NCBI GenBank assembly: GCA_035610365.1
Contig: CM069438.1
Location: 52,882,837 to 52,946,836, forward strand
DNA: 64,000 bases
Direction: 5' to 3'
From: Aquatica leii
Taxonomy: Eukaryota; Arthropoda; Insecta; Coleoptera; Lampyridae
Part shown: one piece after another, positions 47,501 through 58,480 of the stretch
How the letters are laid out: each line of letters begins with the position of its first letter
Numbering within the stretch: position 1 is the stretch's first letter
Translations under genes and position numbers: made by a program
Notes under the pieces: model-generated
The model's database searches: none
Told to the model about the DNA's origin: nothing
What the model saw: the letters and a program-made list of their open reading frames with translations, nothing else

Positions 47501-48487
47501 ACAAATGAAGATTCTTCATCATTCCGAAAACGGTGAGTACATTCAAACACCGTGGTTCTTTTTCATGCATTCGGTTCTAGGTACCTATAGATTCATTTTA
47601 CGTCGTGAACAAGTACACAAAGTAGTATTGAATATGCTAATTACTCCCAACCTTGAACTACAACCTATGGCTACATCTGACAGAGCTTGGTTGTGGGGTG
47701 GTTACAATCATTTAGATGAAGGCGCACAGTTAGAAAAATTGGCAGCTAAATTCAAATCGATCGAACAGGCGAACACTTTTCAAAAAGTTGTCGAAGCTGC
47801 TATTGTAAGTGTAAAAGAACATCGTGATAAGAATTTACCATCCACAATACAAAATTTTGATGCAAGAGACGCTAGCGACGATCATAGTGCAGGTAGAGAC
47901 GACGAGGTAGACGAAGAAGAGGACGAAGAAGATTGCGAAGAAGAGGAAGAAGAACGGTATGTGATATAAAAATTAGGTTTCTTCGATATATATTTTTTGT
48001 AATTCGTCTTTTAATTAAAGAATTTTTCGTGTGTATTATTGTGTCTTTTATCGGCGTTTAGGGCTGTATTGTTTATGAAGCCGTGCCAGCTACTCGAAGA
48101 AAACGAATCTGGTCAATGGAACGATTTGGCTTCGGGAGATATCATTATTTATTACGATCCAGACATATGTGTGTCGCGCATTTATATGTGCGACGAATCT
48201 GGTACAGAAATTAGCAATACTACAATTGGCGCTGATACTGAAATGATGGTATGTCGCGTCAAAATAAAAGAATCTTATTAATTTTGTTTATCGAATAGAT
48301 CGAAGATAATGCATGTGTTTGGAAAGCGATGGAATGGGCTGACGGTAATCCTAGATGGCATTCTCTGAAGGCCGTATTTTCTACTTATCAAGACGCCGAA
48401 GAATTCCATTGTAGATATGTGGAATCGCTACAGTTTGCACAAGAAAGTGAAATAGTAGATCAATTGTTTACAGAAGGGGGAGAATAA
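26595..48487 (+). CDS. Nup358: Nup358/RanBP2, nuclear pore cytoplasmic-filament nucleoporin
   Basis: Eleven exons: 26595-26666, 26832-27057, 32299-34456, 35421-38816, 38869-39101, 46067-46729, 46776-47174, 47221-47532, 47581-47956, 48062-48248, 48299-48487; 2,736 residues. Domains in order: TPR region (from about 25), linker, RanBD1 (about 1204-1331), RanBD2 (1431-1565), three RanBP2-type zinc fingers (about 1612-1781; first W-K-C-K-V-C...C-V-A-C), RanBD3 (1891-2024), a single internal-repeat-like E3/SUMO motif (about 2049-2080, EEQEAIRLKLPPKF), FG-containing linkers, RanBD4 (2430-2559), an acidic run, and a divergent RanBD-like end (2612-2736). No cyclophilin domain follows. It docks RanGAP and importins on the cytoplasmic face of the pore. 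Exon 4 has two possible acceptors 6 bp apart (35415 or 35421). The stop codon overlaps AATAAA. The 7-kb intron 5 could hide a further exon. Confidence 0.95.
27058..28179. other. Nup358 intron 2, 5' part
   Basis: Intron 2 spans 27058-32298. This part has no supported gene. The 132-codon plus-strand frame at 27652-28050 is next to a decayed retroelement and may be the reverse side of more of it; I could not confirm that. Confidence 0.4.
28180..28760 (-). mobile_element. Ty3/gypsy reverse-transcriptase relic, same family as the element at 59.5-64 kb
   Basis: Read on the minus strand, the nucleotide sequence runs parallel to 61050-61640 of the plus-strand gypsy element. Shared blocks include GAAGAAGCC, GATCGTGA then AAGACAGCTTTTACGAT, GACGACGTGATC and AAGAAGTGCCACGTATTTA. 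Small deletions and stops break all frames. It shows that this family inserted more than once in the region; neither protease nor macro-domain sequence is recognisable here. Confidence 0.8.
28761..29869. other. Nup358 intron 2, middle part
   Basis: The first 150 bp may extend the gypsy relic toward its protease side; beyond this nothing is recognised. Confidence 0.4.
29870..32200 (-). mobile_element. Decayed LINE with strong strand bias inside Nup358 intron 2
   Basis: On the minus strand: an endonuclease fragment at 31515-31751 (AYVHRWKGESIIDYVMTNEE then RVESDHQPLELRW) and, downstream, a reverse-transcriptase fragment at 30673-30993 (GIICPIHKKGDRKEVKNYKG, then MTLLSTTYKLYATVLQGRL). A Lys/Glu/Arg-rich segment at 30027-30236 follows. 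The coding strand is so rich in A and G that the plus strand reads as a 2.3-kb pyrimidine-rich tract. Stops and frameshifts are common. The RT wording fits the LINE families common in insects in which the palm begins 'NYRGVTLL...YK'; I would not name the clade. Confidence 0.75.
34457..35420. other. Nup358 intron 3
   Basis: Donor GTTAGT at 34457. The acceptor is at 35414 or 35420, both in frame. AT-rich; nothing else recognised. Confidence 0.6.
39300..39370 (+). other. Hairpin plus hammerhead-like core (possible Penelope-element remnant)
   Basis: A 12-bp perfect inverted repeat (ATCTTCAGAGTG at 39300 and CACTCTGAAGAT ending 39343) is followed by CTGAAGA (39336-39342), a GCAAG/CTTGC stem (39344-39348 and 39358-39362), GAAAC, and GTC then AGT, where ACT before CTGAAGA could pair with AGT. 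This is the order CUGANGA - stem II - GAAA - UH of a hammerhead ribozyme. One extra base before stem II and no room for stem III weaken it. Confidence 0.25.
40035..40445. repeat. Intronic repeat family R, copy 1
   Basis: Shares with copies 2 and 3 the blocks CAAATTAATAGCAAGAA, CATGCGAATAGCTATCT-like, AATCGCTAAGAAAAA, TATCACAAGTAAGTT, AATGCGTCAAGC, GTACGTGCTTCTA and AATCATTCCAAATTG-like, in that order. It lies in Nup358 intron 5. Confidence 0.75.
40547..43121. other. A-rich, T-poor intronic tract between copies of family R
   Basis: 40547-41830 especially is strongly biased toward A (and C) on the plus strand, with runs such as AAACAAAA, and has no open frame. It interrupts the match between copies 1 and 4, so it looks like an inserted and decayed element. 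No domain could be read on either strand; the minus-strand frame at 41841-42092 is unassigned. Confidence 0.4.
43122..43500. repeat. Intronic repeat family R, copy 2
   Basis: The same block order as copy 1, over about 380 bp. Ends in AACACGTGGCGGTATCCCAA, which is shared with copy 3 but not copy 1. Confidence 0.8.
43845..44225 (+). other. Unassigned 126-codon open frame in Nup358 intron 5
   Basis: Begins at a non-ATG codon. The translation is rich in Asn, Ser and Thr (for example SSHPNISRGSSLRNSVSTTE) and does not resemble any family I know, nor any Nup358 domain. It lies between repeat copies, so transposon origin is the likeliest reading. Confidence 0.15.
44703..44903. repeat. Intronic repeat family R, copy 3 (partial)
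   Basis: Nearly identical to the right half of copy 2 (CAAGTAAGTTGCTTGTCGAC through CGTGGCGGTATCCCAAATCT) with an internal deletion of about 65 bp. The high similarity suggests a recent duplication. Confidence 0.85.
45065..45460. repeat. Intronic repeat family R, copy 4, with the flank seen after copy 1
   Basis: 45075-45200 matches 40420-40546 (CACCGGAAAAATAGGTTTTC, then AGCTGTCAAGAAGC, then GCGCATCGCT, then AACTTATACGGTAC). A diverged piece of the family R body follows (TCGTCTCCTAAAATTGAT, CGCAGGTGTGTCC). Confidence 0.7.
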
Positions 48488-48488
48488 A
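48483..48488 (+). terminator. Poly(A) signal overlapping the Nup358 stop codon
   Basis: AATAAA formed by GAA-TAA-A at the end of the coding region. If used, the 3' UTR would be only 10-30 nt long; the site may be fortuitous. Confidence 0.35.
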
Positions 48489-48799
48489 TATAGAATTTAA
48501 GTGTACAGTTATTAATAGAACAAAATGTGATCATGAAAACACTCCATATTGCTCACATCTAGAAGTTGCAAATGTTCAATCGAAAGCTTTTTGTATTTTA
48601 TTATCTTAAGTTTTATTGTATTAATGTAGAAAGATAAAAATTTTTGATTGCGTTGTTTACATCTTGTTAGCGGAAATTCATTTTACTTATTCTCACTAAA
48701 TGGTTATATACGATAAGACGCATGGGAGGTGAGAACAAGAGCAGAGATGGAAGTTAGATGAGTAGTGTATAGTATGATGCAAGGATTGTTTCGCATACG

Positions 48800-49490
48800 T
48801 TTATTTTAAAGTTAAAACATTAAAAAACAATGTTTTTAACGTTTATTTGTTTTACTTTACTATATATTACAGAATTAATTTGTTCACCTGGTGACCAAGT
48901 GCTTGAACTAAAAGCGTTTTCAAAGTTCTTGATTCATCCGTTTAGATGGCAGCACACAAAACAATTTTTAAATTTGTTTAAAAACAAATTAGCACAATAA
49001 ATTGACCAAAATTCCTTTGTAAATTACAATTTGTAGCTACGAAATAAAACATTTTTAACTGAAATATGTTTCTAATACTTAAATTTTAATGTACAACTGT
49101 GATTACACTTTGTGAAGTTGAGTTCAACTTTTACTAAAAGTTTAAAGCTTGTACAATTTTTAGTACGTTCTTTGATTTGTTTTAAAGTTAAAATAAATGA
49201 TAATTTTAGCGTTTTATTGTTTTACTTCAATGTATATTATAGAATTAATTTGTTCACCTGGTGACAAAGTGCTTGAACTAATAGCCTTTTAAAAGTTCTT
49301 GATTCATCCGATTAGATGGCAGCACACATAACAAATTTTAAATTTGTTTAAAAGCAAATTAGCTCAATGAATTGACCAAAATTGCTTTTTAAATTATAAA
49401 TTGTAGCCACTAAATAATAAATATTTAACTGAAATATGTTTCTAATACCTAAATTTTAATGTTGGATGTAACAATTACAATTAAATTCTG
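48800..49490. repeat. Left-edge diverged units of the tandem array
   Basis: Two shortened, diverged units with landmarks (TTCACCTGGTGAC) at 48883 and 49253. They carry GGCAGCACACA followed by AACAA, a variant absent from the core units but present in the inverted copy at the right edge. Confidence 0.85.
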
Positions 49491-52400
49491 TATTTGAAGT
49501 CACTTTTATGTTATATTTTTTTTAAATTTTGTCCGCCATCTGTCTTATAGTTTCTGTACTAAATAATAATCTATTAATTTTTCGACTGGTGAATAGTGGC
49601 TGAACTAAACGCGATCATAAAGTTCTTAATTCATCTGCTTAGATGGCAGCACCCTAAAGAAATTTAAAATTTTATTAATGTAGCTATTTAAATTACAATT
49701 ATAGGTACTAAATTGTATATTTTTATTTGAAATATGTTTCTAGACATTAAATTTACAACTGAGAACACAGTGTATGTAGTTGAGTTCAATATTTACTGAA
49801 AATTTAAAGTTTTTACGATTTTTAGTACGTTCTCTGATTTTCTTCAAAGTTTAAACAACAACAAAAAACGTATAACAATTATTTGTTTTAATTTAGTAAA
49901 TTATTAGTTGGATGTAACAATTACAAATAAATTCTGTGTTTTAAATCACTTTTTTGTAAATTATATTTTTTTTAAATTTTGTCCGTCATCTGTCTTATAG
50001 TTTCTGTACTAAATAATAATCTATTAATTTTTCGACTGGTGAATAGTGGCTGAACTAAACGCGATCATAAAGTTCTTAATTCATCTGCTTAGATGGCAGC
50101 ACCCAAAAGAAATTTAAAATTTTATTAATGTAGCTATTTAAATTACAATTATAGCTACTAAATTGTATATTTTTAATTGAAATATGTTTCTAGACATTAA
50201 ATTTACAACTGAGAACACACTGTATGTAGTTGAGCTTAATATTTACTGAAAATTTAAAGTTTTTACGATTTTTAGTACGTTCTCTGATTTTCTTCAAAGT
50301 TTAAAACATGTATAACAATTATTTGTTTTAATTTAGTGAATTAACAGTTGTATTTAACAATTACAATTAAATTCTGTGTTTTAAATCACTTTTTTGTAAA
50401 TTATATTTTTTTCTTAATTTAGTCCGCCATCTGTCCTATAGTTTCTGTACTAAATAATAATCTATTAATTTTTCGACTGGTGAATAGTGGCTGAACTAAA
50501 CGCGATCATAAAGTTCTTAATTCATCTGCTTAGATGGCAGCACCCAAAAGAAATTTAAAATTTTATTAATGTAGTTATTTAAATTACAATTATAGGTACT
50601 AAATTGTATATTTTTAATTGAAATATGTTTCTAGACATTAAATTTACAACTGAGAACACACTGTATGTAGTTGAGTTCAATATTTACTGAAAAGTTCAAG
50701 TTTTTACGATTTTTAGTACGTGCTCTGATTTTCTTCAAAGTTTAAACAACAACAAAAAACGTATAACAATTATTTGTTTTAATTTAGTGAATTAACATTT
50801 GGATGTAACAATTACTATTAAATTCTGTGTTTTAAATTACTTTTTTGTAAATTATATTTTTTTTTAATTTTGTCCGCCATCTGTCTTATAGTTTCTGTAC
50901 TAAATAATAATCTATTAATTTTTCGACTGGTGAATAGTGGCTGAACTAAACGCGATCATAAAGTTCTTAATTCATCTGCTTAGATGGCAGCACCCAAAAG
51001 AAATTTAAAATTTTATTAATGTAGCTATTTAAATTACAATTATAGGTACTAAATTGTATATTTTTAATTGAAATATGTTTCTAGACATTAAATTTACAAC
51101 TGAGAACACACTGTATGTAGTTGAGTTCAATATTTACTGAAAATTTAAAGTTTTTACGATTTTTAGTACGTTCTCTGATTTTCTTCAAAGTTTAAACAAC
51201 AACAAAAAACGTATAACAATTATTTGTTTTAATTTAGTAAATTATTAGTTGGATGTAACAATTACAAATAAATTCTGTGTTTTAAATCACTTTTTTGTAA
51301 ATTATATTTTTTTTAAATTTTGTCCGTCATCTGTCTTATAGTTTCTGTACTAAATAATAATCTATTAATTTTTCGACTGGTGAATAGTGGCTGAACTAAA
51401 CGCGATCATAAAGTTCTTAATTCATCTGCTTAGATGGCAGCACCCAAAAGAAATTTAAAATTTTATTAATGTAGTTATTTAAATTACAATTATAGGTACT
51501 AAATTGTATGTTTTTAATTGAAATATGTTTCTAGACATTAAATTTACAACTGAGAACACACTGTATGTAGTTGAGTTCAATATTTACTGAAAAGTTTAAG
51601 TTTTTACGATTTTTAGTACGTGCTCTGATTTTCTTCAAAGTTTAAACAACAACAAAAAACGTATAACAATTGTTTGTTTTAATTTAGTGAATTAACAGTT
51701 GGATGTAACAATTACTATTAAATTCTGTGTTTTAAATTACTTTTTTGTAAATTATATTTTTTTTAAATTTTGTCCGCCATCTGTCTTATAGTTTCTGTAC
51801 TAAATAATAATCTATTAATTTTTTGACTGGTAAATAGTGGCTGAACTAAACGCGATCATAAAGTTCTTAATTCATCTGCTTAGATGGCAGCACCCAAAAG
51901 AAATTAAAAATTTTATTAATGTAGTTATTTAAATTACAATTATAGGTACTAAATTGTATATTTTTAATTGAAATATGTTTCTAGACATTAAATTTACAAC
52001 TGAGAACACACTGTATGTAGTTGAGTTCAATATTTACTGAAAAGTTCAAGTTTTTACGATTTTTAGTACGTGCTCTGATTTTCTTCAAAGTTTAAAACAT
52101 AACAAAAAATGTATAACAATTATTTGTTTTAATTTAGTGAATTAACAGTTGTATTTAACAATTACAATTAAATTCTGTGTTTTAAATTACTTTTTTGTAA
52201 ATTATATTTTTTTCTTAATTTAGTCCGCCATCTGTCTTATAGTTTCTGTACTAAATAATAATCTATTAATTTTTCGACTGGTGAATAGTGGCTGAACTAA
52301 ACGCGATCATAAAGTTCTTAATTCATCTGCTTAGATGGCAGCACCCTAAAGAAATTTAAAATTTTATTAATGTAGCTATTTAAATTACAATTATAGGTAC

Positions 52401-55400
52401 TAAATTGTATATTTTTATTTGAAATATGTTTCTAGACATTAAATTTACAACTGAGAACACAGTGTATGTAGTTGAGTTCAATATTTACTGAAAATTTAAA
52501 GTTTTTACGATTTTTAGTACGTTCTCTGATTTTCTTCAAAGTTTAAACAACAACAAAAAACGTATAACAATTATTTGTTTTAATTTAGTAAATTATTAGT
52601 TGGATGTAACAATTACAAATAAATTCTGTGTTTTAAATCACTTTTTTGTAAATTATATTTTTTTTAAATTTTGTCCGTCATCTGTCTTATAGTTTCTGTA
52701 CTAAATAATAATCTATTAATTTTTCGACTGGTGAATAGTGGCTGAACTAAACGCGATCATAAAGTTCTTAATTCATCTGCTTAGATGGCAGCACCCAAAA
52801 GAAATTTAAAATTTTATTAATGTAGCTATTTAAATTACAATTATAGCTACTAAATTGTATATTTTTAATTGAAATATGTTTCTAGACATTAAATTTACAA
52901 CTGAGAACACACTGTATGTAGTTGAGCTTAATATTTACTGAAAATTTAAAGTTTTTACGATTTTTAGTACGTTCTCTGATTTTCTTCAAAGTTTAAAACA
53001 TGTATAACAATTATTTGTTTTAATTTAGTGAATTAACAGTTGTATTTAACAATTACAATTAAATTCTGTGTTTTAAATCACTTTTTTGTAAATTATATTT
53101 TTTTCTTAATTTAGTCCGCCATCTGTCCTATAGTTTCTGTACTAAATAATAATCTATTAATTTTTCGACTGGTGAATAGTGGCTGAACTAAACGCGATCA
53201 TAAAGTTCTTAATTCATCTGCTTAGATGGCAGCACCCAAAAGAAATTTAAAATTTTATTAATGTAGCTATTTAAATTACAATTATAGCTACTAAATTGTA
53301 TATTTTTAATTGAAATATGTTTCTAGACATTAAATTTACAACTGAGAACACACTGTATGTAGTTGAGCTTAATATTTACTGAAAATTTAAAGTTTTTACG
53401 ATTTTTAGTACGTTCTTTGATTTTCTTCAAAGTTTAAAACATGTATAACAATTATTTGTTTTAATTTAGTGAATTAACAGTTGTATTTAACAATTACAAT
53501 TAAATTCTGTGTTTTAAATCACTTTTTTGTAAATTATATTTTTTTCTTAATTTAGTCCGCCATCTGTCCTATAGTTTCTGTACTAAATAATAATCTATTA
53601 ATTTTTCGACTGGTGAATAGTGGCTGAACTAAACGCGATCATAAAGTTCTTAATTCATCTGCTTAGATGGCAGCACCCAAAAGAAATTTAAAATTTTATA
53701 AATGTAGTTATTTAAATTACAATTATAGGTACTAAATTGTATATTTTTAATTGAAATATGTTTCTAGACATTAAATTTACAACTGAGAACACACTGTATG
53801 TAGTTGAGTTCAATATTTACTTAAAAGTTCAAGTTTTTACGATTTTTAGTACGTGCTCTGATTTTCTTCAAAGTTTAAACAACAACAAAAAACGTATAAC
53901 AATTATTTGTTTTAATTTAGTGAATTAACATTTGGATGTAACAATTACTATTAAATTCTGTGTTTTAAATTACTTTTTTGTAAATTATATTTTTTTTAAA
54001 TTTTGTCCGCCATCTGTCTTATAGTTTCTGTACTAAATAATAATCTATTAATTTTTCGACTGGTGAATAGTGGCTGAACTAAACGCGATCATAAAGTTCT
54101 TAATTCATCTGCTTAGATGGCAGCACCCAAAAGAAATTTAAAATTTTATTAATGTAGCTATTTAAATTACAATTATAGCTACTAAATTGTATATTTTTAA
54201 TTGAAATATGTTTCTAGACATTAAATTTACAACTGAGAACACACTGTATGTAGTTGAGCTTAATATTTACTGAAAATTTAAAGTTTTTACGATTTTTAGT
54301 ACGTTCTCTGATTTTCTTCAAAGTTTAAAACATGTATAACAATTATTTGTTTTAATTTAGTGAATTAACAGTTGTATTTAACAATTACAATTAAATTCTG
54401 TGTTTTAAATCACTTTTTTGTAAATTATATTTTTTTCTTAATTTAGTCCGCCATCTGTCCTATAGTTTCTGTACTAAATAATAATCTATTAATTTTTCGA
54501 CTGGTGAATAGTGGCTGAACTAAACGCGATCATAAAGTTCTTAATTCATCTGCTTAGATGGCAGCACCCAAAAGAAATTTAAAATTTTATTAATGTAGCT
54601 ATTTAAATTACAATTATAGCTACTAAATTGTATATTTTTAATTGAAATATGTTTCTAGACATTAAATTTACAACTGAGAACACACTGTATGTAGTTGAGC
54701 TTAATATTTACTGAAAATTTAAAGTTTTTACGATTTTTAGTACGTTCTCTGATTTTCTTCAAAGTTTAAAACATGTATAACAATTATTTGTTTTAATTTA
54801 GTGAATTAACAGTTGTATTTAACAATTACAATTAAATTCTGTGTTTTAAATCACTTTTTTGTAAATTATATTTTTTTCTTAATTTAGTCCGCCATCTGTC
54901 CTATAGTTTCTGTACTAAATAATAATCTATTAATTTTTCGACTGGTGAATAGTGGCTGAACTAAACGCGATCATAAAGTTCTGCATTCATCTGCTTAGAT
55001 GGCAGCACCCAAAAGAAATTTAAAATTTTATTAATGTAGCTATTTAAATTACAATTATAGGTACTAAATTGTATATTTTTAATTGAAATATGTTTCTAGA
55101 CATTAAATTTACAACTGAGAACACACTGTATGTAGTTGAGTTCAATATTTACTGAAAATTTAAAGTTTTTACGATTTTTAGTACGTTCTCTGATTTTCTT
55201 CAAAGTTTAAACAACAACAAAAAACGTATAACATCTATTTGTTTTAATTTAGCGAATTAACAGTTGGATTTAACAGTTACAATTAAATTCTGTGTTTTAA
55301 ATCACTTTTTTGTAAATTATATTTTTTTCTTAATTTTGTCCGCCATCTGTCTTATAATTTCTGTACTAAATAATAATCTATTAATTTTTCGACTGGTGAA

Positions 55401-56640
55401 TAGTGGCTGAACTAAACGCGATCATAAAGTTCTGCATTCATCTGCTTAGATGGCAGCACCCAAAAGAAATTTAAAATTTTATTAATGTAGCTATTTAAAT
55501 TACAATTATAGGTACTAAATTGTATATTTTTAATTGAAATATGTTTCTAGACATTAAATTTACAACTGAGAACACACTGTATGTAGTTGAGTTCAATATT
55601 TACTGAAAAGTTCAAGTTTTTACGATTTTTAGTACGTGCTCTGATTTTCTTCAAAGTTTAAAACATAACAAAAAATGTATAACAATTATTTGTTTTAATT
55701 TAGTGAATTAACAGTTGTATTTAACAATTACAATTAAATTCTGTGTTTTAAATTACTTTTTTGTAAATTATATTTTTTTCTTAATTTAGTCCGCCATCTG
55801 TCTTATAGTTTCTGTACTAAATAATAATCTATTAATTTTTCGACTGGTGAATAGTGGCTGAACTAAACGCGATCATAAAGTTCTTAATTCATCTGCTTAG
55901 ATGGCAGCACCCTAAAGAAATTTAAAATTTTATTAATGTAGCTATTTAAATTACAATTATAGGTACTAAATTGTATATTTTTATTTGAAATATGTTTCTA
56001 GACATTAAATTTACAACTGAGAACACACTGTATGTAGTTGAGCTTAATATTTACTGAAAATTTAAAGTTTTTACGATTTTTAGTACGTTCTCTGATTTTC
56101 TTCAAAGTTTAAACAACAACAAAAAACGTATAACAATTATTTGTTTTAATTTAGTAAATTATTAGTTGGATGTAACAATTACAAATAAATTCTGTGTTTT
56201 AAATCACTTTTTTGTAAATTATATTTTTTTTAAATTTTGTCCGTCATCTGTCTTATAGTTTCTGTACTAAATAATAATCTATTAATTTTTCGACTGGTGA
56301 ATAGTGGCTGAACTAAACGCGATCATAAAGTTCTTAATTCATCTTCTTAGATGGCAGCACCCAAAAGAAATTTAAAATTTTATTAATGTAGCTATTTAAA
56401 TTACAATTATAGGTACTAAATTGTATATTTTTAATTGAAATATGTTTCTAGACATTAAATTTACAACTGAGAACACACTGTATGTAGTTGAGCTTAATAT
56501 TTACTGAAAATTTAAAGTTTTTACGATTTTTAGTACGTCCTCTGATTTGCTTCAAAGTTTAAACAATAACAAAAAACGTATAACATATATTTCTTTAAAT
56601 TTAGTGTATTAACAAGTTTATTTAACAATTACAATCAATT
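49491..56640. repeat. Tandem satellite-like array, 16 units of 441 or 450 bp
   Basis: The landmark TTCGACTGGTGAATAGTGG (or a near match) falls at 49581, 50031, 50472, 50922, 51372, 51822, 52273, 52723, 53164, 53605, 54055, 54496, 54937, 55388, 55839 and 56289. Spacings are either 450-451 or 441. The 9-bp difference comes from one site: a longer form with CAACAACAAAAAACG and a shorter form with AAACATG. Units are nearly identical and very AT-rich, with no open frame. Shared variants (for example CACCCTAAAG at 49652, 52343 and 55910) show amplification of blocks of several units. Confidence 0.97.
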
Positions 56641-57180
56641 TCTGTGTTTTTAAATCACTTTTATCAATTAATTTTTTGTAAAATTTGATCGCCATCTATC
56701 TCATAGTAAAAATTAAACTCAACTTTATAAATGTAACTTTAGTTGTAAATTTAACTGTTACAAACATATTTTACTTTAAAATCAATCATTTAGTAGCTAG
56801 ACTCGTAATTTAAAATACAACATTAATCAAATTTTAAATTTGTTATGTGTGCTGCCATCTAAGCGGATTAATTAAGAACGTTGAGTTTGCTTTTAGTTCA
56901 GCCACTATTCACCAGTCGAAAAATTTCTTGTTTGATATTTAGTTCAGTCACTATGAGATAGATGGCGATCAATTTTTACAAAAAATTAATTAATAAAAGT
57001 GATTTAAAAACACAGAATTTGATTGTAATTGTTAAATAAACTTGTAAATACACTAAATTTAAACAAATAATTGTTATACGTTTTTTGTTATTGTTTAAAC
57101 TTTAAAGCAAATCAGAGGACGTACTAAAAATCGTAAAAACTTTAAATTTTCAGTAAACATTGCACCAAAGAGTATCCATT
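56641..57180. repeat. Right-edge inverted copy of the array unit
   Basis: Sequence of the last direct unit (about 56500-56715, for example GATCGCCATCTATCTCATAG) reappears as its reverse complement at about 56950-57165 (CTATGAGATAGATGGCGATC). Between them, 56850-56935 is an inverted copy of the GATGGCAGCAC half of the unit. A 26-bp hairpin (CAAAGAG...CTCTTTG) at about 57171-57196 marks the edge. Confidence 0.85.
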
Positions 57181-57196
57181 ATAACTCTTTGATTAA

Positions 57197-58407
57197 ACTC
57201 AACTTCATAAAGTGTAACCTTAGTTGTAAATCTGTTAAATACTCGGGTTGTATTATTTATTAATTAGTTGTAGTAGCTATGCTATAATAAAGTTTTAAGT
57301 TAACACAGGCAATTTATTTCACGCATACTGTAACAGTAGGAAGACACAAGGTGACTTAGTCTAGTTTATGTTTAACATACGAAGTTATATAGTAATTAGA
57401 CTGTGTGTATTCGAAGCCGGAAATTGACTGTTGCCCGATTCTCAGCTGCGGAGTTGTTTTATATTTCTTATTCTACTTAATTTTTATTTTTTATGCTGTT
57501 TTTAGACAGTTAGACTTGTGTTAGTGAATTTATCTATCTTAAGTGTTGTCAGGTGAAAACTGGCATCAGTAGTGTATATTTCTTCCCGCTTTGACTCTCT
57601 ATTAATAAAATTACAATGGGCACATTGAAAATCAGGCTGAATCATATTAGTTACACACCTACGACCCAATCTCCAAAGGTCTGAGCTACCGCTACTTTCT
57701 TTGGGGTGATTAAATCACTGGTAAGTGGTCGCGACCTACTTCAGGTTTAAGTTCTTCCCGTAATGATATGTGAAGGAATGTGGAAAGCAGATGGTTTGGT
57801 TAATAAGGTTGTGGAAAGTATGACGTTTACAGTGGATTTACATGAGAATGAATGGAAAACTGGAAAAAGTGAATCTTTAGTTAACGATGATTAGTCAAAT
57901 ATTGACTTCGATTAAATTGTGTATCATTTAATAAATAAGAGATATATACAATGTCTTGTATTTTATACCGAAATGAGTATGTTGTTACTTTTCTCCTTTG
58001 TAAATTTCGAAGATTTGTTAAAAAGCCGTATTAGTTGTGGTTATCATAATTGTGATTAATGATTAAATTGAAACGAAACATGGATAGATTAATCGTTTTT
58101 ATTTTATTTACATACCTATACAATTTCACAAAGAATACAAATTATTACACAAATTTTCTACTAAATGACGTTACTTTTTTTTTACTCAACACCTTCTAGT
58201 TTTTACGTTCGACCCCTAAGTAAGTGCCTGCTTCTAAAAACGAATCATGCGCATTCTCGTAGTTATTAGTCTTTCCGCCAGATGACAATGCATACGTAAT
58301 TTCGCGTCTTTAATTCCCAACCAGCAATGTAAACTTGTATCAAGATTGGAGCAGACTTATCGTGACAACTAGAAAACTTGCAGCAATATTGTTATGACAA
58401 ATTTCAA
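57197..58407. other. Intergenic, nothing recognised
   Basis: AT-rich without an open frame or a recognisable repeat. Confidence 0.45.
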
Positions 58408-58480
58408 CTAGTGAATAGTTGCTGAACTAAAAAAGTTCTTAATTGATCCTCTTAGCTTAGATGGCAGCAGTTAGAAGCTG
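58408..58480. repeat. Isolated fragment of the array unit
   Basis: Contains GTGAATAGTTGCTGAACTAA, then AGTTCTTAATT, then TTAGATGGCAGCA, a single partial unit 1.2 kb outside the array. It shows that the unit also occurs dispersed. Confidence 0.75.

Noticed and set aside
49491..56640. Regularly spaced repeats resembling a CRISPR array
   Set aside because: The whole 450-bp unit is repeated, with no unique spacers, in a eukaryotic genome; it is satellite-type DNA.
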